Source: an uncultured Verrucomicrobia subdivision 3 bacterium
GTDB lineage: Bacteria; Verrucomicrobiota; Verrucomicrobiia; Limisphaerales; UBA11358
Assembly: GCA_903858275.1 (NCBI GenBank)
Contig: CAIOIC010000023.1
Coordinates: 1-64,000 of the forward strand
Direction of reading: 5' to 3'
Length of the DNA stretch: 64,000 nt
A program made the translations under genes and the position numbers. The notes below the pieces were generated by a model. The model ran no database searches. It had not been told where the DNA came from and saw only the letters and a program-made list of their open reading frames with translations. Below are positions 1 through 9,505 of this stretch, in pieces; the stretch's first letter is position 1, and every line of letters begins with the position of its first letter.

Positions 1-39
1 ATCCTAAGTCTGGCGTGTCTGCCATTCCACCACGCGCGC
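1..39 (-). tRNA. tRNA-Leu(UAG), 5' portion, cut by window edge
   Basis: Read on the minus strand from base 39, the sequence begins with a 7-nt acceptor strand GCGCGCG, then TG, a D-arm closed by GTG/CAC around GGAATGGCAGA, and the 5' side of an anticodon stem (CCAGA) followed by loop CTTAGGA. That loop places anticodon TAG, which reads CUA (Leu). The rest of the tRNA, including the variable arm, lies left of base 1. tRNA genes are common integration sites, and this one borders the catabolic region, but no integrase or attachment repeat is visible here. Confidence 0.85.
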
Positions 40-198
40 AACCTATATTTGCAGGCGCTATTCCTACCAGAAGGCGCAGGACAACCGCAAGCATCCGATT
101 CGCTGGCTCTGGCACCGAAACGGCAAACACTATGGGTGCCGCACGATTTCACCCAGCTGGAATATTTGATCGTTCCCAGCCGTTGTTGCTGGCAGTTG

Positions 199-1341
199 TC
201 ACCTCCCAAGCTCACGTCGGTATTCAGATGGCCAGCGGCCGGTGTTTTTGTAAAACGCCCGACTGAAGGCGGAGGCGGTGCTGTAGCCGCAACTGCGGGC
301 CACTTCGGAAATGGATTGGGAGTCATCCGACAATCTGGCCTGGGCCAGTTGCAGGCGCACACGCTTGAGTTCATCGCCGATAGTCCGGTTCAAAGCGGTG
401 GCAAAGCGCCGGTCCAAGGTGCGACGGGAAATATTCAAAGCCTGCGCGACTTGTTTTACGCCGATGGCGTTGCCCGCCTGGGCGCGGACGAATTGGATGG
501 CAGCTTTGACCAACTCATCTTCCACCGCCACCATGTCCGTCGAGCCGCGCGTGACGATGCCGGTGGGTTGAATTTTAAGATGCGGAGTTTTGATTTTTTT
601 ACCGGTCATCGCCTGCGTCAGCATTTTTGCGGCTTCCAGACCGAAGCGCGCCGATGGGAGACTGAAACTGGACAAGGTGGGATGGCTTACTTCGCACATG
701 AGTTCGTCATTGCCAATGCCGATGACAGCCACTTGATGGGGGACGGAAATCTCTGCCGAGCGGCAGGCGGTGAGAACCCGCTCTCCGAGTTTGTCGTCGA
801 ATACCAGCAGGCCGATGGGCTTCGGCAATTTCTTGAGCCAATTCACCAGCGGTTCCAGCCCCGATTCGCCTTCGCTGACCGCTTCGGAGAAGGTTGGCAA
901 GGCGTGGTGCTTAAGACACGCCGCGAGGCTGGCTTCACGCTGCTCCGAGGTGACGCGTCCGGTGACGCCGCAATACCCAAAATACTTGAGTCCGATTTGG
1001 CGGAAATGCGCCAGCGCCAGATGGCTCAGGGCATCGTTATCCAGACTGACGGTCAGCGAAACGGCCACTTCACCCACGGCCGTGTCCACGAGCGGCACGG
1101 ACAATTGTTTGGCGGCATTAACCAGCCAGCGGTCCGCCACATAGGCGATGATCCCGTCCGGTGCAAGACGGGCGACATCCATCGCGGCGGCTTTCCCACT
1201 CTGGCGCACCAGCATCATGCGCCAACCCAGCCGACGAAGGTATTGCACGATGCCTTGCAGGCGATGCCGCGCGCCGCCGTCGCGGGTGTCAATGCACACG
1301 GCGATGGACTTGGCACGCGAGGACAAGGTCGGCATGGCCAT
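199..1341 (-). CDS. XylR-type transcriptional regulator (periplasmic-binding-protein-like sensor plus AraC HTH)
   Basis: 380 residues from ATG 1341; an upstream TTG at 1371 is a less likely start. The N-terminal two thirds (about residues 5-265) has the PBP1/LacI-type effector-binding layout, including the GIIAYVADRW and GIGNDELMCEVSHPTLSS stretches (compare the IGxxNDxxxCxxxxPxLSS motif of E. coli XylR). The last about 100 residues are an AraC double HTH (VAQALNISRRTLDRRFATAL, then ISEVARSCGYSTASAFSRAF). It is transcribed divergently from the block starting at 1441, so it probably senses a sugar or breakdown product and controls that block. The effector is unknown. No good Shine-Dalgarno precedes either candidate ATG (1341 or 1335). 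Confidence 0.9.
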   Translation of the reverse strand: MAMPTLSSRAKSIAVCIDTRDGGARHRLQGIVQYLRRLGWRMMLVRQSGKAAAMDVARLAPDGIIAYVADRWLVNAAKQLSVPLVDTAVGEVAVSLTVSLDNDALSHLALAHFRQIGLKYFGYCGVTGRVTSEQREASLAACLKHHALPTFSEAVSEGESGLEPLVNWLKKLPKPIGLLVFDDKLGERVLTACRSAEISVPHQVAVIGIGNDELMCEVSHPTLSSFSLPSARFGLEAAKMLTQAMTGKKIKTPHLKIQPTGIVTRGSTDMVAVEDELVKAAIQFVRAQAGNAIGVKQVAQALNISRRTLDRRFATALNRTIGDELKRVRLQLAQARLSDDSQSISEVARSCGYSTASAFSRAFYKNTGRWPSEYRRELGR

Positions 1342-1346
1342 TAGAG

Positions 1347-1364
1347 TGCATGGCCTAAAATGCA
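1347..1364. promoter_or_regulatory. Candidate operator: TGCAT-N8-ATGCA dyad
   Basis: A perfect 5-bp inverted repeat with an 8-bp spacer lies just upstream of the regulator's start codon in the divergent spacer to the next gene. A second short dyad, CGGGC-GCC-GCCCG, lies at 1391-1403. Position suggests a regulatory role, but the half-sites are short and could occur by chance. Confidence 0.25.
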
Positions 1365-1440
1365 ATATCAATGGCTAATCAAGTCAATTGCGGGCGCCGC
1401 CCGATTCTTCTAACATCCGAGGAAATTACCCGTCTAGCCA

Positions 1441-2220
1441 ATGCCTATGCGCTTTAGAAATAAAATTGTCCTCGTGACCGGAGCCGGCCAAAACACGGGA
1501 CTTGGTATCGCCGAATGCTTCGTGGCGGAAGGGGCTACCGTCTATCTCAACGATCGGACGCCCGAAGCGGTGGATCGAGCGGTGGCGGCGCTACGCAAGC
1601 GCGGCTTCCGGAAAATTCATGGCGTGCCCGCCGACATCGGTTCGTCCGGCGAGGTGGAAGAAATGTTCCGCCACATCAAAACCAGAGCCAAACGAATTGA
1701 TGTGCTCGTGAACAACGCCGCCAACCTCGGCATCGGCCCGGGATTTTTGAAAACCAAGCTGGAATTTTTCGAGATGGTCATCCGCGTCAATCTCATCGGC
1801 ACATTTCTCGTCTCGCAGCAAGCGGCGCAGCTCATGGCGGGAAAAAGTGGTGGTGTCATCATTAACATTGGCTCTGCCGTTTCCACTCGTGCCATCCGCG
1901 ACAAAACCGCCTACCTTGCCTCCAAGGGCGGAATTGATGCCCTCACCATTTCGATGGCGTTGGACCTCGGTCCGCGCGGCATCCGCGTGAACAACGTCGC
2001 GCCCGGCTACATCCACAGCGACCGCTGGGCGACGCTTCCAAAAAACCACGCACAACGCCGCCGCCAAAATGTGCCGCTCGGCCGGGAGGCCACGCCCGAG
2101 GACATCGGTCGCGCCGTACTTTTCCTCGCCTCGGCGGACGCCTCCAACATCACCGGCATCCGCCTCGTCGTGGACGGGGGATGTTGCGCCCAGCACATGC
2201 CCAAAGATAGCGACGTGTGA
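1441..2220 (+). CDS. SDR-family NAD(P)-dependent oxidoreductase
   Basis: 259 residues, classical short-chain dehydrogenase size. The N-terminal dinucleotide motif is TGAGQNTGLG (about residues 14-23). VNNAANLG follows in mid-protein, then the catalytic Ser in NIGSAVS and the YLASK (YxxxK) motif, with a normal C-terminal NITGIRLVVDGG. The substrate is likely a sugar, sugar acid or sugar lactone, inferred from context only. It is the first gene of the block divergent from the XylR-type regulator, and its stop overlaps the GTG start of the MFS gene by 4 bp, so the two are probably co-translated. A GAGGAAAT stretch lies about 15-20 bp upstream; ATG 1447 is an alternative start. Confidence 0.92.
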   Translation: MPMRFRNKIVLVTGAGQNTGLGIAECFVAEGATVYLNDRTPEAVDRAVAALRKRGFRKIHGVPADIGSSGEVEEMFRHIKTRAKRIDVLVNNAANLGIGPGFLKTKLEFFEMVIRVNLIGTFLVSQQAAQLMAGKSGGVIINIGSAVSTRAIRDKTAYLASKGGIDALTISMALDLGPRGIRVNNVAPGYIHSDRWATLPKNHAQRRRQNVPLGREATPEDIGRAVLFLASADASNITGIRLVVDGGCCAQHMPKDSDV

Positions 2221-3509
2221 AAACAAACTTGGAACCAAACAGCGTCAGTCCCCGCCCGCGCTACAAATGGGAGTTGCTGGCACTATTGTTTTGCACGTTC
2301 TTTTTCCATCAAGGCGACCGCGCCATTTACGGCGTGGTGCTCTCGGCCATCAAGACTGACTTGCATCTGGCCGACAGTCAACTCGGCTTGGTGGGATCGG
2401 TTTTATTTTTCACTTTGGCTTTGATGATGCCGGTCGCGGGTTATCTGGGCGACGTGCTGAACCGCAAAAAAATTATCATCGGCAGCCTGTTGTTTTGGAG
2501 CGCGGCGACGATGTGCACCGGTTTCGCCGGTGGTTTGGCGGGGCTGATTATTTTCCGCAGCGTGGCGACGGCTGGCGGGGAATCTTTCTATGCGCCGGCG
2601 GCCTATCCGCTGCTGGCCTCGCACCACACCCGCACGCGCTCACTCGCGCTGGCGATTCATCAATCGTCACTTTATCTCGGCGTGATGGTGACGGGTTTTC
2701 TCGGCGGATTTATCGCTCAACAGTGGGGCTGGCGCTCGGCATTTTTTATTTACGGCGCAGGCGGAATCGTGCTGGGCGTAATTCTCATCTGGCGGCTGCT
2801 CGATGCGCTGCCCGCCGTCTTAGCCGAAGGAGTAAAACGCGATTCAATCTGGCAGGCGCTCGGCGTGGTTTTTCGTTCGCCAAGCGCGCTGCTGTTGACG
2901 ACGGGTTTTACCGCCATCGTTTTTGTCAACAACGCCTTCGTCGTCTGGTCGCCGGTTTTCTTGCAGGAAAAATTCCATCTCTCAATGACACAGGCCGGCG
3001 GCTATGCGTTGTTCTATCATCATCTGGCGGCCTTGGCGGGGATTCTTCTCGGCGGCTGGATCACCGACCGGACGGTTCGCGCGCGTCCGCTGTTCCGTCC
3101 GCAACTGATGAGCGCAGCCATGCTGCTGGGCGCGCCGGTGATTTTTCTGATGGGCACTTCCGCCAGTCTGATTGCGACCTGCACAGCCATGGCCGGTTTC
3201 GGCTTGCTGCGCGGCCTCTACGAAGCCAACACCCACGCGGCGTTGTTCGATGTGATTTCTCCCCGCCACCGCGCTTCGGCGGTGGGCATCATGACTATGC
3301 TCGCGTTTCTCATCGGATCGCTGTCGCCGTGGCTGCTGGGTCGTTTGCGCGAGTCGCAGCCTGACGGCCGGGGATTGGGCCATGGTTTTTCCGCGCTGGC
3401 CGGAGCGTATTTGATTGGCGGACTAGCCGTCCTGCTGGCGGCGGTTTTCACTTTCAAGCGCGAACGAATTTCTGACGACGCTGCCGAGAAACCGCTGGCA
3501 AGCCATTGA
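2217..3509 (+). CDS. MFS transporter, sugar/organic-acid type
   Basis: 430 residues starting at GTG, which overlaps the SDR stop (GTGA). About twelve hydrophobic segments are readable. The loop between helices 2 and 3 carries the MFS signature as GYLGDVLNRKKII, and a related half-motif, GGWITDRTVRARP, appears in the second half. The protein sits in the inner membrane and probably imports the sugar acid or oligosaccharide handled by the SDR before it and the dehydratase fusion after it. The family resembles anion:cation symporter or spinster-like MFS proteins; the substrate cannot be read from sequence. Confidence 0.88.
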   Translation: MKTNLEPNSVSPRPRYKWELLALLFCTFFFHQGDRAIYGVVLSAIKTDLHLADSQLGLVGSVLFFTLALMMPVAGYLGDVLNRKKIIIGSLLFWSAATMCTGFAGGLAGLIIFRSVATAGGESFYAPAAYPLLASHHTRTRSLALAIHQSSLYLGVMVTGFLGGFIAQQWGWRSAFFIYGAGGIVLGVILIWRLLDALPAVLAEGVKRDSIWQALGVVFRSPSALLLTTGFTAIVFVNNAFVVWSPVFLQEKFHLSMTQAGGYALFYHHLAALAGILLGGWITDRTVRARPLFRPQLMSAAMLLGAPVIFLMGTSASLIATCTAMAGFGLLRGLYEANTHAALFDVISPRHRASAVGIMTMLAFLIGSLSPWLLGRLRESQPDGRGLGHGFSALAGAYLIGGLAVLLAAVFTFKRERISDDAAEKPLASH

Positions 3510-3516
3510 AATCAAA

Positions 3517-5442
3517 ATGAAAATCACCTGGCTCGGACAATCTGGATACTTGCTGGAGACCGGAAATCATCGGCTGGCGATTGATCCCTTCTTCAGCGAC
3601 ATCGTCGAACGCAAGCAGGGATTGCGCCGGCTCATGCCGCCCCCTTGCTCGATTGCCAGCCTGAGACCTGACATCCTGTTGGTGACTCACAATCATCTGG
3701 ATCATTTCGATCCCGAAACCGTCGTGGAAATCATGCGCAGCTTTCCCGCCTGCCGGCTTGTCGGTCCGAGAAGCGTCATGGAACTGGCCAAGAAAAATGA
3801 AATTTCTGATGCGCGGCTCGGCTTGCTCGCCGTCGGTCAGACCGTTCGGCTTGGAAATGTAAACATCACTGCCACGCCCGCCCGGCACAGCGATCCATGT
3901 GCGGTCGGACTGCTGATTCAAACCGATGCCGAACTGCTTTGGTTCAGCGGCGACACCTTGTATTACCCGGAACTTTCCGGACAGGTTTTGGAACAGGCGG
4001 GTCGCTCACCGGATATCGCCTTCGTGTGCATCAACGGCAAGCTGGGCAACATGAATCTCACCGAGGCCGCGCAACTGACCGCCGAGTTGCGACCGCGTCT
4101 GGCCATCCCGATGCACTACGGGATGTTCGCTGAGAACACCGCCGACCCTGACGAATTTCGCCGCGCCTGTGCGTGCCACGACCAACGCACCGCCATTTTG
4201 ACCTGTGGAAAATCTATTGAAAGCTCCACCCTGTTGAACGAACACTCCTGCATCACTGCCAAAACCATTTCACCTATGAAAATTACCGCGCTCAAACCCA
4301 TCATCTGCCACGCCTACCGTACCAACTGGGTTTTCGTCAAAGTGATGACCGACGAGGGACTTTACGGCATCGGCGAGGCCACGCTCGAATATCGCGAGAA
4401 GACCGTCGCCGAGGCCATCCGCGAATTGGAGCGCACGCTCGTTGGGCGCGATCCGCACCAGATCGAGGCGCTCTGGCACGAAGCGTATCGCAGCACATAC
4501 TTTCGCGGCGGACCGGTTTTCATGAGCGCGCTCTCGGCCGTGGAGATGGCGTTGTGGGATATCAAAGGCAAGGCGCTCGGCGTGCCCGTCTATCAATTGC
4601 TCGGCGGCAAGGTGCGCGACTCCGTGCCGTGTTATGCCAACGGCTGGTTCGCTCCGGCGAAAACTCCCGCCGAGTTTGCGGAAAAAGCCAAGGTCGCCGT
4701 CGCCGCTGGTTTCGCTGGCCTGAAATGGGATCCTTTCGGCTCGTCGTATCTCGACATTTCCAAAGCCGATTTGCATCTCGCGCTAGACAACATCGCCGCC
4801 GTGAAAGCTGCGGTTGGCAATCAAACCGATTTGCTCATCGAAGGACACGGTCGCTTCAACATCGCCACCGCTGTGCGCATCGCGCGCGAACTGGAGCGGT
4901 TCGACATTCTCTGGTTTGAAGAACCCGTGCCGCCGGACAATCTCGATGCGCTGCTTGAAGTGAAGCAGCGCAGCCGCGTGCCCATCGCCGCCGGTGAACG
5001 GCTTTACAGCCGTTGGGAGGCGTCCACCTTCCTTGAGAAAAAGTGCGCCGACTTTATCCAGCCCGATGTGAGCCACTGCGGCGGCATCGGTGAGTTAAAA
5101 AAAATCGCCGCCATGGCCGAGGCGCGTCACATCGCCGTTTGCCCGCACAATCCGAGCGGCCCGGTCGCCAACGCCGCCACGCTACAACTCGCCGCCTGCA
5201 CGCCTAATTTCTTCATTCACGAGACGATGGCGGTGGATGTGCCGTGGAGGCGTGAGATTGCAAACGAGCAGATGCGTTTCTCCCAAGGCCGCATGACAAT
5301 TCCCGACGCTCCCGGTCTCGGCATCGACCTCAACGAAGACGCCATCGCCGCTCATCCCTACGAACCGCGCGATCTGCGCCATTATTCCGGCAATCTAACG
5401 GACATCCGGCCCGCCAATGCCACGGGTTATTTTAAACAATAA
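3517..5442 (+). CDS. Metallo-beta-lactamase-fold hydrolase fused to mandelate racemase/enolase-superfamily dehydratase
   Basis: A single 641-residue frame with two complete enzymes. Residues 1 to about 236 are an UlaG-like metallo-beta-lactamase fold: THNHLDH with H58, H60, D62 and H63, then H124, D146 (FSGDT) and H200 (AIPMHYG). From Met254 (ATG 4276) follows a full enolase-superfamily protein of 388 residues, the size of D-galactonate dehydratase, with LLIEGHGRFN, WFEEPVPPDN, AAGERLYSR and CPHNPSGPVA. The roughly 17-residue linker looks like translated intergenic DNA. UlaG-type enzymes open sugar lactones and this enolase group dehydrates sugar acids, so lactone to acid to 2-keto-3-deoxy acid in one chain is a reasonable inference. 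Independent initiation at 4276 is possible, though no clear ribosome-binding site precedes it. Confidence 0.85.
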   Translation: MKITWLGQSGYLLETGNHRLAIDPFFSDIVERKQGLRRLMPPPCSIASLRPDILLVTHNHLDHFDPETVVEIMRSFPACRLVGPRSVMELAKKNEISDARLGLLAVGQTVRLGNVNITATPARHSDPCAVGLLIQTDAELLWFSGDTLYYPELSGQVLEQAGRSPDIAFVCINGKLGNMNLTEAAQLTAELRPRLAIPMHYGMFAENTADPDEFRRACACHDQRTAILTCGKSIESSTLLNEHSCITAKTISPMKITALKPIICHAYRTNWVFVKVMTDEGLYGIGEATLEYREKTVAEAIRELERTLVGRDPHQIEALWHEAYRSTYFRGGPVFMSALSAVEMALWDIKGKALGVPVYQLLGGKVRDSVPCYANGWFAPAKTPAEFAEKAKVAVAAGFAGLKWDPFGSSYLDISKADLHLALDNIAAVKAAVGNQTDLLIEGHGRFNIATAVRIARELERFDILWFEEPVPPDNLDALLEVKQRSRVPIAAGERLYSRWEASTFLEKKCADFIQPDVSHCGGIGELKKIAAMAEARHIAVCPHNPSGPVANAATLQLAACTPNFFIHETMAVDVPWRREIANEQMRFSQGRMTIPDAPGLGIDLNEDAIAAHPYEPRDLRHYSGNLTDIRPANATGYFKQ

Positions 5443-5477
5443 ATCCACCCGCTCAAAAAACGTTTCTGATTCGCACC

Positions 5478-7580
5478 ATGAAAACATGTAGCCTGCTCCC
5501 ATTAATTCTCATGCTGCCAATCGCCAGCGTGGCTGATGAAATCATCCTGTTTGATGCCGCCACAACGCCAATATCGGAAATCACTTCGCAGTCGGGAGGA
5601 AAGTTCGAGCTGCGGGACGGCTTGTTAGCGGTTGAGACCAAGGGCGAGACGGGGTATCCGGGAATACGGATAAAAGGGACGTGGGATTTGTCGAAGTGCA
5701 ACCGGCTGACGCTGGAGCTGACGAACCGTGACCACAAAGGTGAGTTGCCACTCACGGTCCGCCTCGACAATCCGGATGTGGATCCCGGCAAATCGCAGGG
5801 AGTGTTCATTGACCGAGTGAAAATTCGCTGCAATACGCCGACAATTTACACAGTGTCGCTGCCGCCGCCGCTGCCCTTCGGGCGCGAGATCAACAGCAAA
5901 CTCACCGGCATGAAACGTGGTCCCTTGGCAATGGTTGGGATGGCGGCCGATTTAAATCCAGCGAAAGTTACCGGCGTGGCGGTCTATATCAACGAACCGA
6001 AGCTGGACTGGTTGTGGGGCGTGAAACGCATTGTCGCACACACGGGACCATTGCCGAACGTGCCGACGTGGATGCGACTACCGCCTGAAAAATTCTTCCC
6101 GTTCATTGATGTGTATGGCCAGTTCAAGCACAAGGAGTGGCCCGGCAAAACGCACTCAGACGAAGACCTGAAGAAGGCGATTGAGACGGAGCGTGCCGAC
6201 CTCGCCACGCATCCCGGCCCCGACGGTTGGAACAAATACGGCGGCTGGGCCAAGGGGCCGCAGCAGAAGGCGACCGGCCGGTTCCGCGTCGAAAAAATCA
6301 ACGGCAAATGGTGGATGGTGGATCCCGAAGGCTGCCTTTGGTGGTCGCATGGGCCGGTGCGCGTCACTTCCTCGTCCGCGGTGACGCCGCTGGACGGACG
6401 CGAGTTCTACTTTACTGATTTGCCGAAATCGGGTTCACCGTTTGCGCTGTTCTACACAACGCGTGACGCGCTGCTCTGGCCGTATTACGTCGCGCGCGGC
6501 ATCCAGCGGACGTATGATTTCTCCTCGGCAAACGCCTTCCGTAAATATGGGACGGATTGGCAGGCGCGCTACGCCGACTTGGCGCACCAACGGTTGCGGA
6601 GTTGGGGCATGAACACCATCGCGAACAGTTCCGACAAGGGCATCTGCCTGCAACGCCGCACGCCCTACTGCGACCGCTTCGAGTTGAAATCGCCGGACAT
6701 CGAGGGCGCGCATCTCGGCTGGTGGAGATTCAAGGATCCGTTTCACCCGGAGTTCCGGGCCAGCTTCCGTCGCCAGCTCGAGCAGCGGAAAGAGGAGTTA
6801 AATGATCCGTGGTGCTTCGGGTTCTTCGTGGACAACGAAATCAGTTGGGGCGACGAAACCGCGCTGGCGGACTGGACACTGCAATCACCCGCCACCCAAC
6901 CCGCGAAAGTTGAGATGATCCGTCGGCTGAAGGAAAAATACGGCTCAATCGCCAAGCTCAACGAGGCGTGGAAAACGAATTATGTGGATTGGGAAGCGCT
7001 GCTCCAGTCGCAGCAAAAGCCGCCGGCGGGCGCAAAAGATGACCGTGTCGCGTTCACTGCCGCCGTAACCGAAGCTTACTTCAAGAACATTCGCGACGAG
7101 TTCAAGGCGGTCGCGCCGAACACGCTCTACATGGGCTGCCGCTTCGCCGGCTCGACCAAGGCCGCCGTCCAGATTGGCGCGAAATATTGTGATGTCATCA
7201 GCTACAACATTTACCGGCACACGCTGGATGATTTCAAACTGCCGGCGGGCGTGGACAAGCCGGTGATGATTGGTGAGTTCCATTTCGGCGCGCTTGATCG
7301 GGGCATGTTCCATCCGAGCCTAATCGAGGTCGCCAACCAAGCCGCGCGCGGCAAGGCTTATGCCGCCTACATCACCAGCGCGCTGCGGCACCCGAACTTC
7401 GTGGGTGCGCACTGGCATCAGTTTGGCGAGCAACCCACGACTGGGCGCTTTGACGGTGAGAACCTCCAGAACGGTTTTCTAGACGTGTGCGACACTCCCT
7501 ATCCTGAAACCATCGCGGGCATCCGCGAAGTCGGCTACCGCCTCTACGAAATCCGCAGCGAAGGCGAAAATCGAAAATGA
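5478..7580 (+). CDS. Secreted glycoside hydrolase, GH50/agarase-like
   Basis: 700 residues with a Sec signal (MKTCSLLPLILMLPIASVAD). Residues about 20-190 form a beta-rich carbohydrate-binding-like domain. From about 265 comes a TIM-barrel hydrolase whose entry segment (GKWWMVDPEGCLWWSHGP, then TPLDGREFYF) is typical of proteins annotated as beta-agarase/GH50. Likely catalytic glutamates are E454 in VDNEISWGDE and E600 in MIGEFHFGA. The family acts on beta-galactan-type substrates, but many verrucomicrobial relatives are uncharacterised, so agarose specificity should not be assumed. Its stop overlaps the next start (ATGA). Confidence 0.75.
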   Translation: MKTCSLLPLILMLPIASVADEIILFDAATTPISEITSQSGGKFELRDGLLAVETKGETGYPGIRIKGTWDLSKCNRLTLELTNRDHKGELPLTVRLDNPDVDPGKSQGVFIDRVKIRCNTPTIYTVSLPPPLPFGREINSKLTGMKRGPLAMVGMAADLNPAKVTGVAVYINEPKLDWLWGVKRIVAHTGPLPNVPTWMRLPPEKFFPFIDVYGQFKHKEWPGKTHSDEDLKKAIETERADLATHPGPDGWNKYGGWAKGPQQKATGRFRVEKINGKWWMVDPEGCLWWSHGPVRVTSSSAVTPLDGREFYFTDLPKSGSPFALFYTTRDALLWPYYVARGIQRTYDFSSANAFRKYGTDWQARYADLAHQRLRSWGMNTIANSSDKGICLQRRTPYCDRFELKSPDIEGAHLGWWRFKDPFHPEFRASFRRQLEQRKEELNDPWCFGFFVDNEISWGDETALADWTLQSPATQPAKVEMIRRLKEKYGSIAKLNEAWKTNYVDWEALLQSQQKPPAGAKDDRVAFTAAVTEAYFKNIRDEFKAVAPNTLYMGCRFAGSTKAAVQIGAKYCDVISYNIYRHTLDDFKLPAGVDKPVMIGEFHFGALDRGMFHPSLIEVANQAARGKAYAAYITSALRHPNFVGAHWHQFGEQPTTGRFDGENLQNGFLDVCDTPYPETIAGIREVGYRLYEIRSEGENRK

Positions 7581-9493
7581 ACCGTCGCACCATTTTCACT
7601 TTGATGGCTGCGACTCTGTTGGCGGTTACGGCTTGGGCGCAGGAGCAAAAGCCTCCGTCCTTCGCCTACCGTTCGTTCTGGCCGGAGTTCGAGGCCATGA
7701 AACAATTCAAGGACGCGGGTGTGAACACCGTCTGCATCTTCGCCGCCAACACTGACAATTCGCTGGGCCAGCCCTACTCCAAATATCCACCCGTCTGGCG
7801 CTGGTTCGGAAAATATGACTTTGCCTCGCTGGACAAACAGTATGACGACGTGCTCGCGGTGAATCCGAATGCGGAATTCATCTGCATGATTGATCTCAAC
7901 ACGCCGATCTGGCTCCAGCGTCAACTCTCGCTCGGCGGACACAGCGCTGAAAGCGAGAGCTTCACCATGCTGAGCTGCGCCTGCGCCAACCCGGCGTGGC
8001 GCAAGGCGACTTCCGAGTATCTGGTGGCGCTCGTCAAGCACCTGGAGACGCGATACGGCGACCGTATCAAGTCCTACTTGCTGGCCTGCGGTCAGACCGA
8101 TGAGTGGATGGATTACAGCCGCGGTGTCGCGGGCCGCGCCAAAACGCAGGCTTGGAAAGCGTGGCTGAAAGCACACGGCAAACCGGAACTGCCCGTGCCT
8201 GCGTTGGAGCGGCTCGACCACGCGGCGTTCGAGGACTTGATTCGCGACCCGGCCACGGAGCGGGACATCGTGGATTACGCGCAGTTCACCGGTGACATCA
8301 TTGTGGACGCGGTGCTGGCCTTCACGAAGGAGACGCGGGCGATTATTCCCAAGCAACGTCAGATCGGGATGTTCTTCGGATACATTCTCGAATTGACCAA
8401 ATCCCGCATGGTCTGGTCGGGGCACCTCGAATACGAGCGGCTCTATAGTTCGCCCGACATTGACTTCTTCATCAGCCCGGGCACTTACAGCGACCGACCG
8501 ATGGGCGGCGGCAGCGGCTTCATGGTGCCCAATGCCACACGGTTGCTGAACAAAAAGGGTTTCCTTCACGAGATAGATCACCGCACGCCGACTTACAACG
8601 TCAAGCTGGACGAGTTCGTGTCCATCGGTTGGATGGTGCCGTGGAAAGATCAGGAAGAAACCGACGCCGGATTGAAACGCGAGTTTGCCCTCGCGATCAC
8701 TGCGCAAACTTCGCTGTGGTATTTCGACATGTGGGGCGGCGTGTTCAAGACTCCGGAAACCATGAAGCTGGTCGCACAGAGCAAGAAGCTGTGGGATGAA
8801 TACGGCGCCATACCATTGAAAAGCCGTGCGGAAGTGGCGCTGGTGGTGGATCCGCAAAGCGCGCGTTATCTCAACGACCAAAATTCCGTCATCTCGCAGA
8901 TTTATCAAGCTACACGGAACAAGCTGAATCGCCTCGGCGCGCCATTCGAGGTCTTTTCATTCAACGATCTGCCGCGCGCCGACCTCGCTCAATACCACCT
9001 GTTCATCTTCCCCGGACTTTTCGAGATCACGCCGGAGAAAATGGAAGTGCTGCAGAAATACGTCCTTAACAAAAACCGCACTGCACTCTTCCTCTACGCT
9101 CCCGGCATCAGCAACGGCAAGAGTCTTGATCCGGCGCGGGTGAAAGCGTTGACCGGCACCGCATTCAAGACAACTGGCGTCAACACCGTGCAGCGCGAGG
9201 GTTGGAAGTCCGTTTACATCGGCAGTTATGACGATTTGACGCCACAGGTATTACGCAAAACGGCGCGGGAAGCTGGCGCGACAATCTACTGCGACGAGGA
9301 GGTTCCCGTTTACGCCAACGAACGCCTCGTAACCATCCATACGGCGCAAGGCGGGGAGAAAATCATCTCGTTACCGGTTGATTGCCGGCAAGTCCGTGAA
9401 CTTTTCACCGGAAAGACCGTGCTGGTGACCGGCCGGCAATTTCGCTATGAGTTCGAGACGCCCGACACCGCATTGTTTGAACTGATTTGGTAA
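7577..9493 (+). CDS. Secreted GH42-like hydrolase, paralogue A (Sec signal)
   Basis: 638 residues, Sec signal ending near WAQ (residues 19-21). The N-terminal two thirds is a TIM-barrel-like region with E176 in GQTDEW and E332 in LHEIDHRT. Both are conserved in the second paralogue at 14980 (STEW, HELDHTT), which makes them the best catalytic candidates. The C-terminal part (about 420-600) has the Rossmann-like layout of the GH42 trimerisation/glutamine-amidotransferase-like domain, including LFLYAPGISNG. A beta-galactosidase-like role is plausible. It is translationally coupled (ATGA) to the GH50-like gene before it. Confidence 0.65.
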   Translation: MNRRTIFTLMAATLLAVTAWAQEQKPPSFAYRSFWPEFEAMKQFKDAGVNTVCIFAANTDNSLGQPYSKYPPVWRWFGKYDFASLDKQYDDVLAVNPNAEFICMIDLNTPIWLQRQLSLGGHSAESESFTMLSCACANPAWRKATSEYLVALVKHLETRYGDRIKSYLLACGQTDEWMDYSRGVAGRAKTQAWKAWLKAHGKPELPVPALERLDHAAFEDLIRDPATERDIVDYAQFTGDIIVDAVLAFTKETRAIIPKQRQIGMFFGYILELTKSRMVWSGHLEYERLYSSPDIDFFISPGTYSDRPMGGGSGFMVPNATRLLNKKGFLHEIDHRTPTYNVKLDEFVSIGWMVPWKDQEETDAGLKREFALAITAQTSLWYFDMWGGVFKTPETMKLVAQSKKLWDEYGAIPLKSRAEVALVVDPQSARYLNDQNSVISQIYQATRNKLNRLGAPFEVFSFNDLPRADLAQYHLFIFPGLFEITPEKMEVLQKYVLNKNRTALFLYAPGISNGKSLDPARVKALTGTAFKTTGVNTVQREGWKSVYIGSYDDLTPQVLRKTAREAGATIYCDEEVPVYANERLVTIHTAQGGEKIISLPVDCRQVRELFTGKTVLVTGRQFRYEFETPDTALFELIW

Positions 9494-9505
9494 AATAAAA
9501 ATACT

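Noticed and set aside
7544-8908. Long minus-strand frame opposite the GH42-like gene
   Set aside because: It is antisense to a gene with clear signal peptide and catalytic motifs, and its composition (rich in Arg, His, Ala) is typical of a shadow frame in GC-rich DNA.
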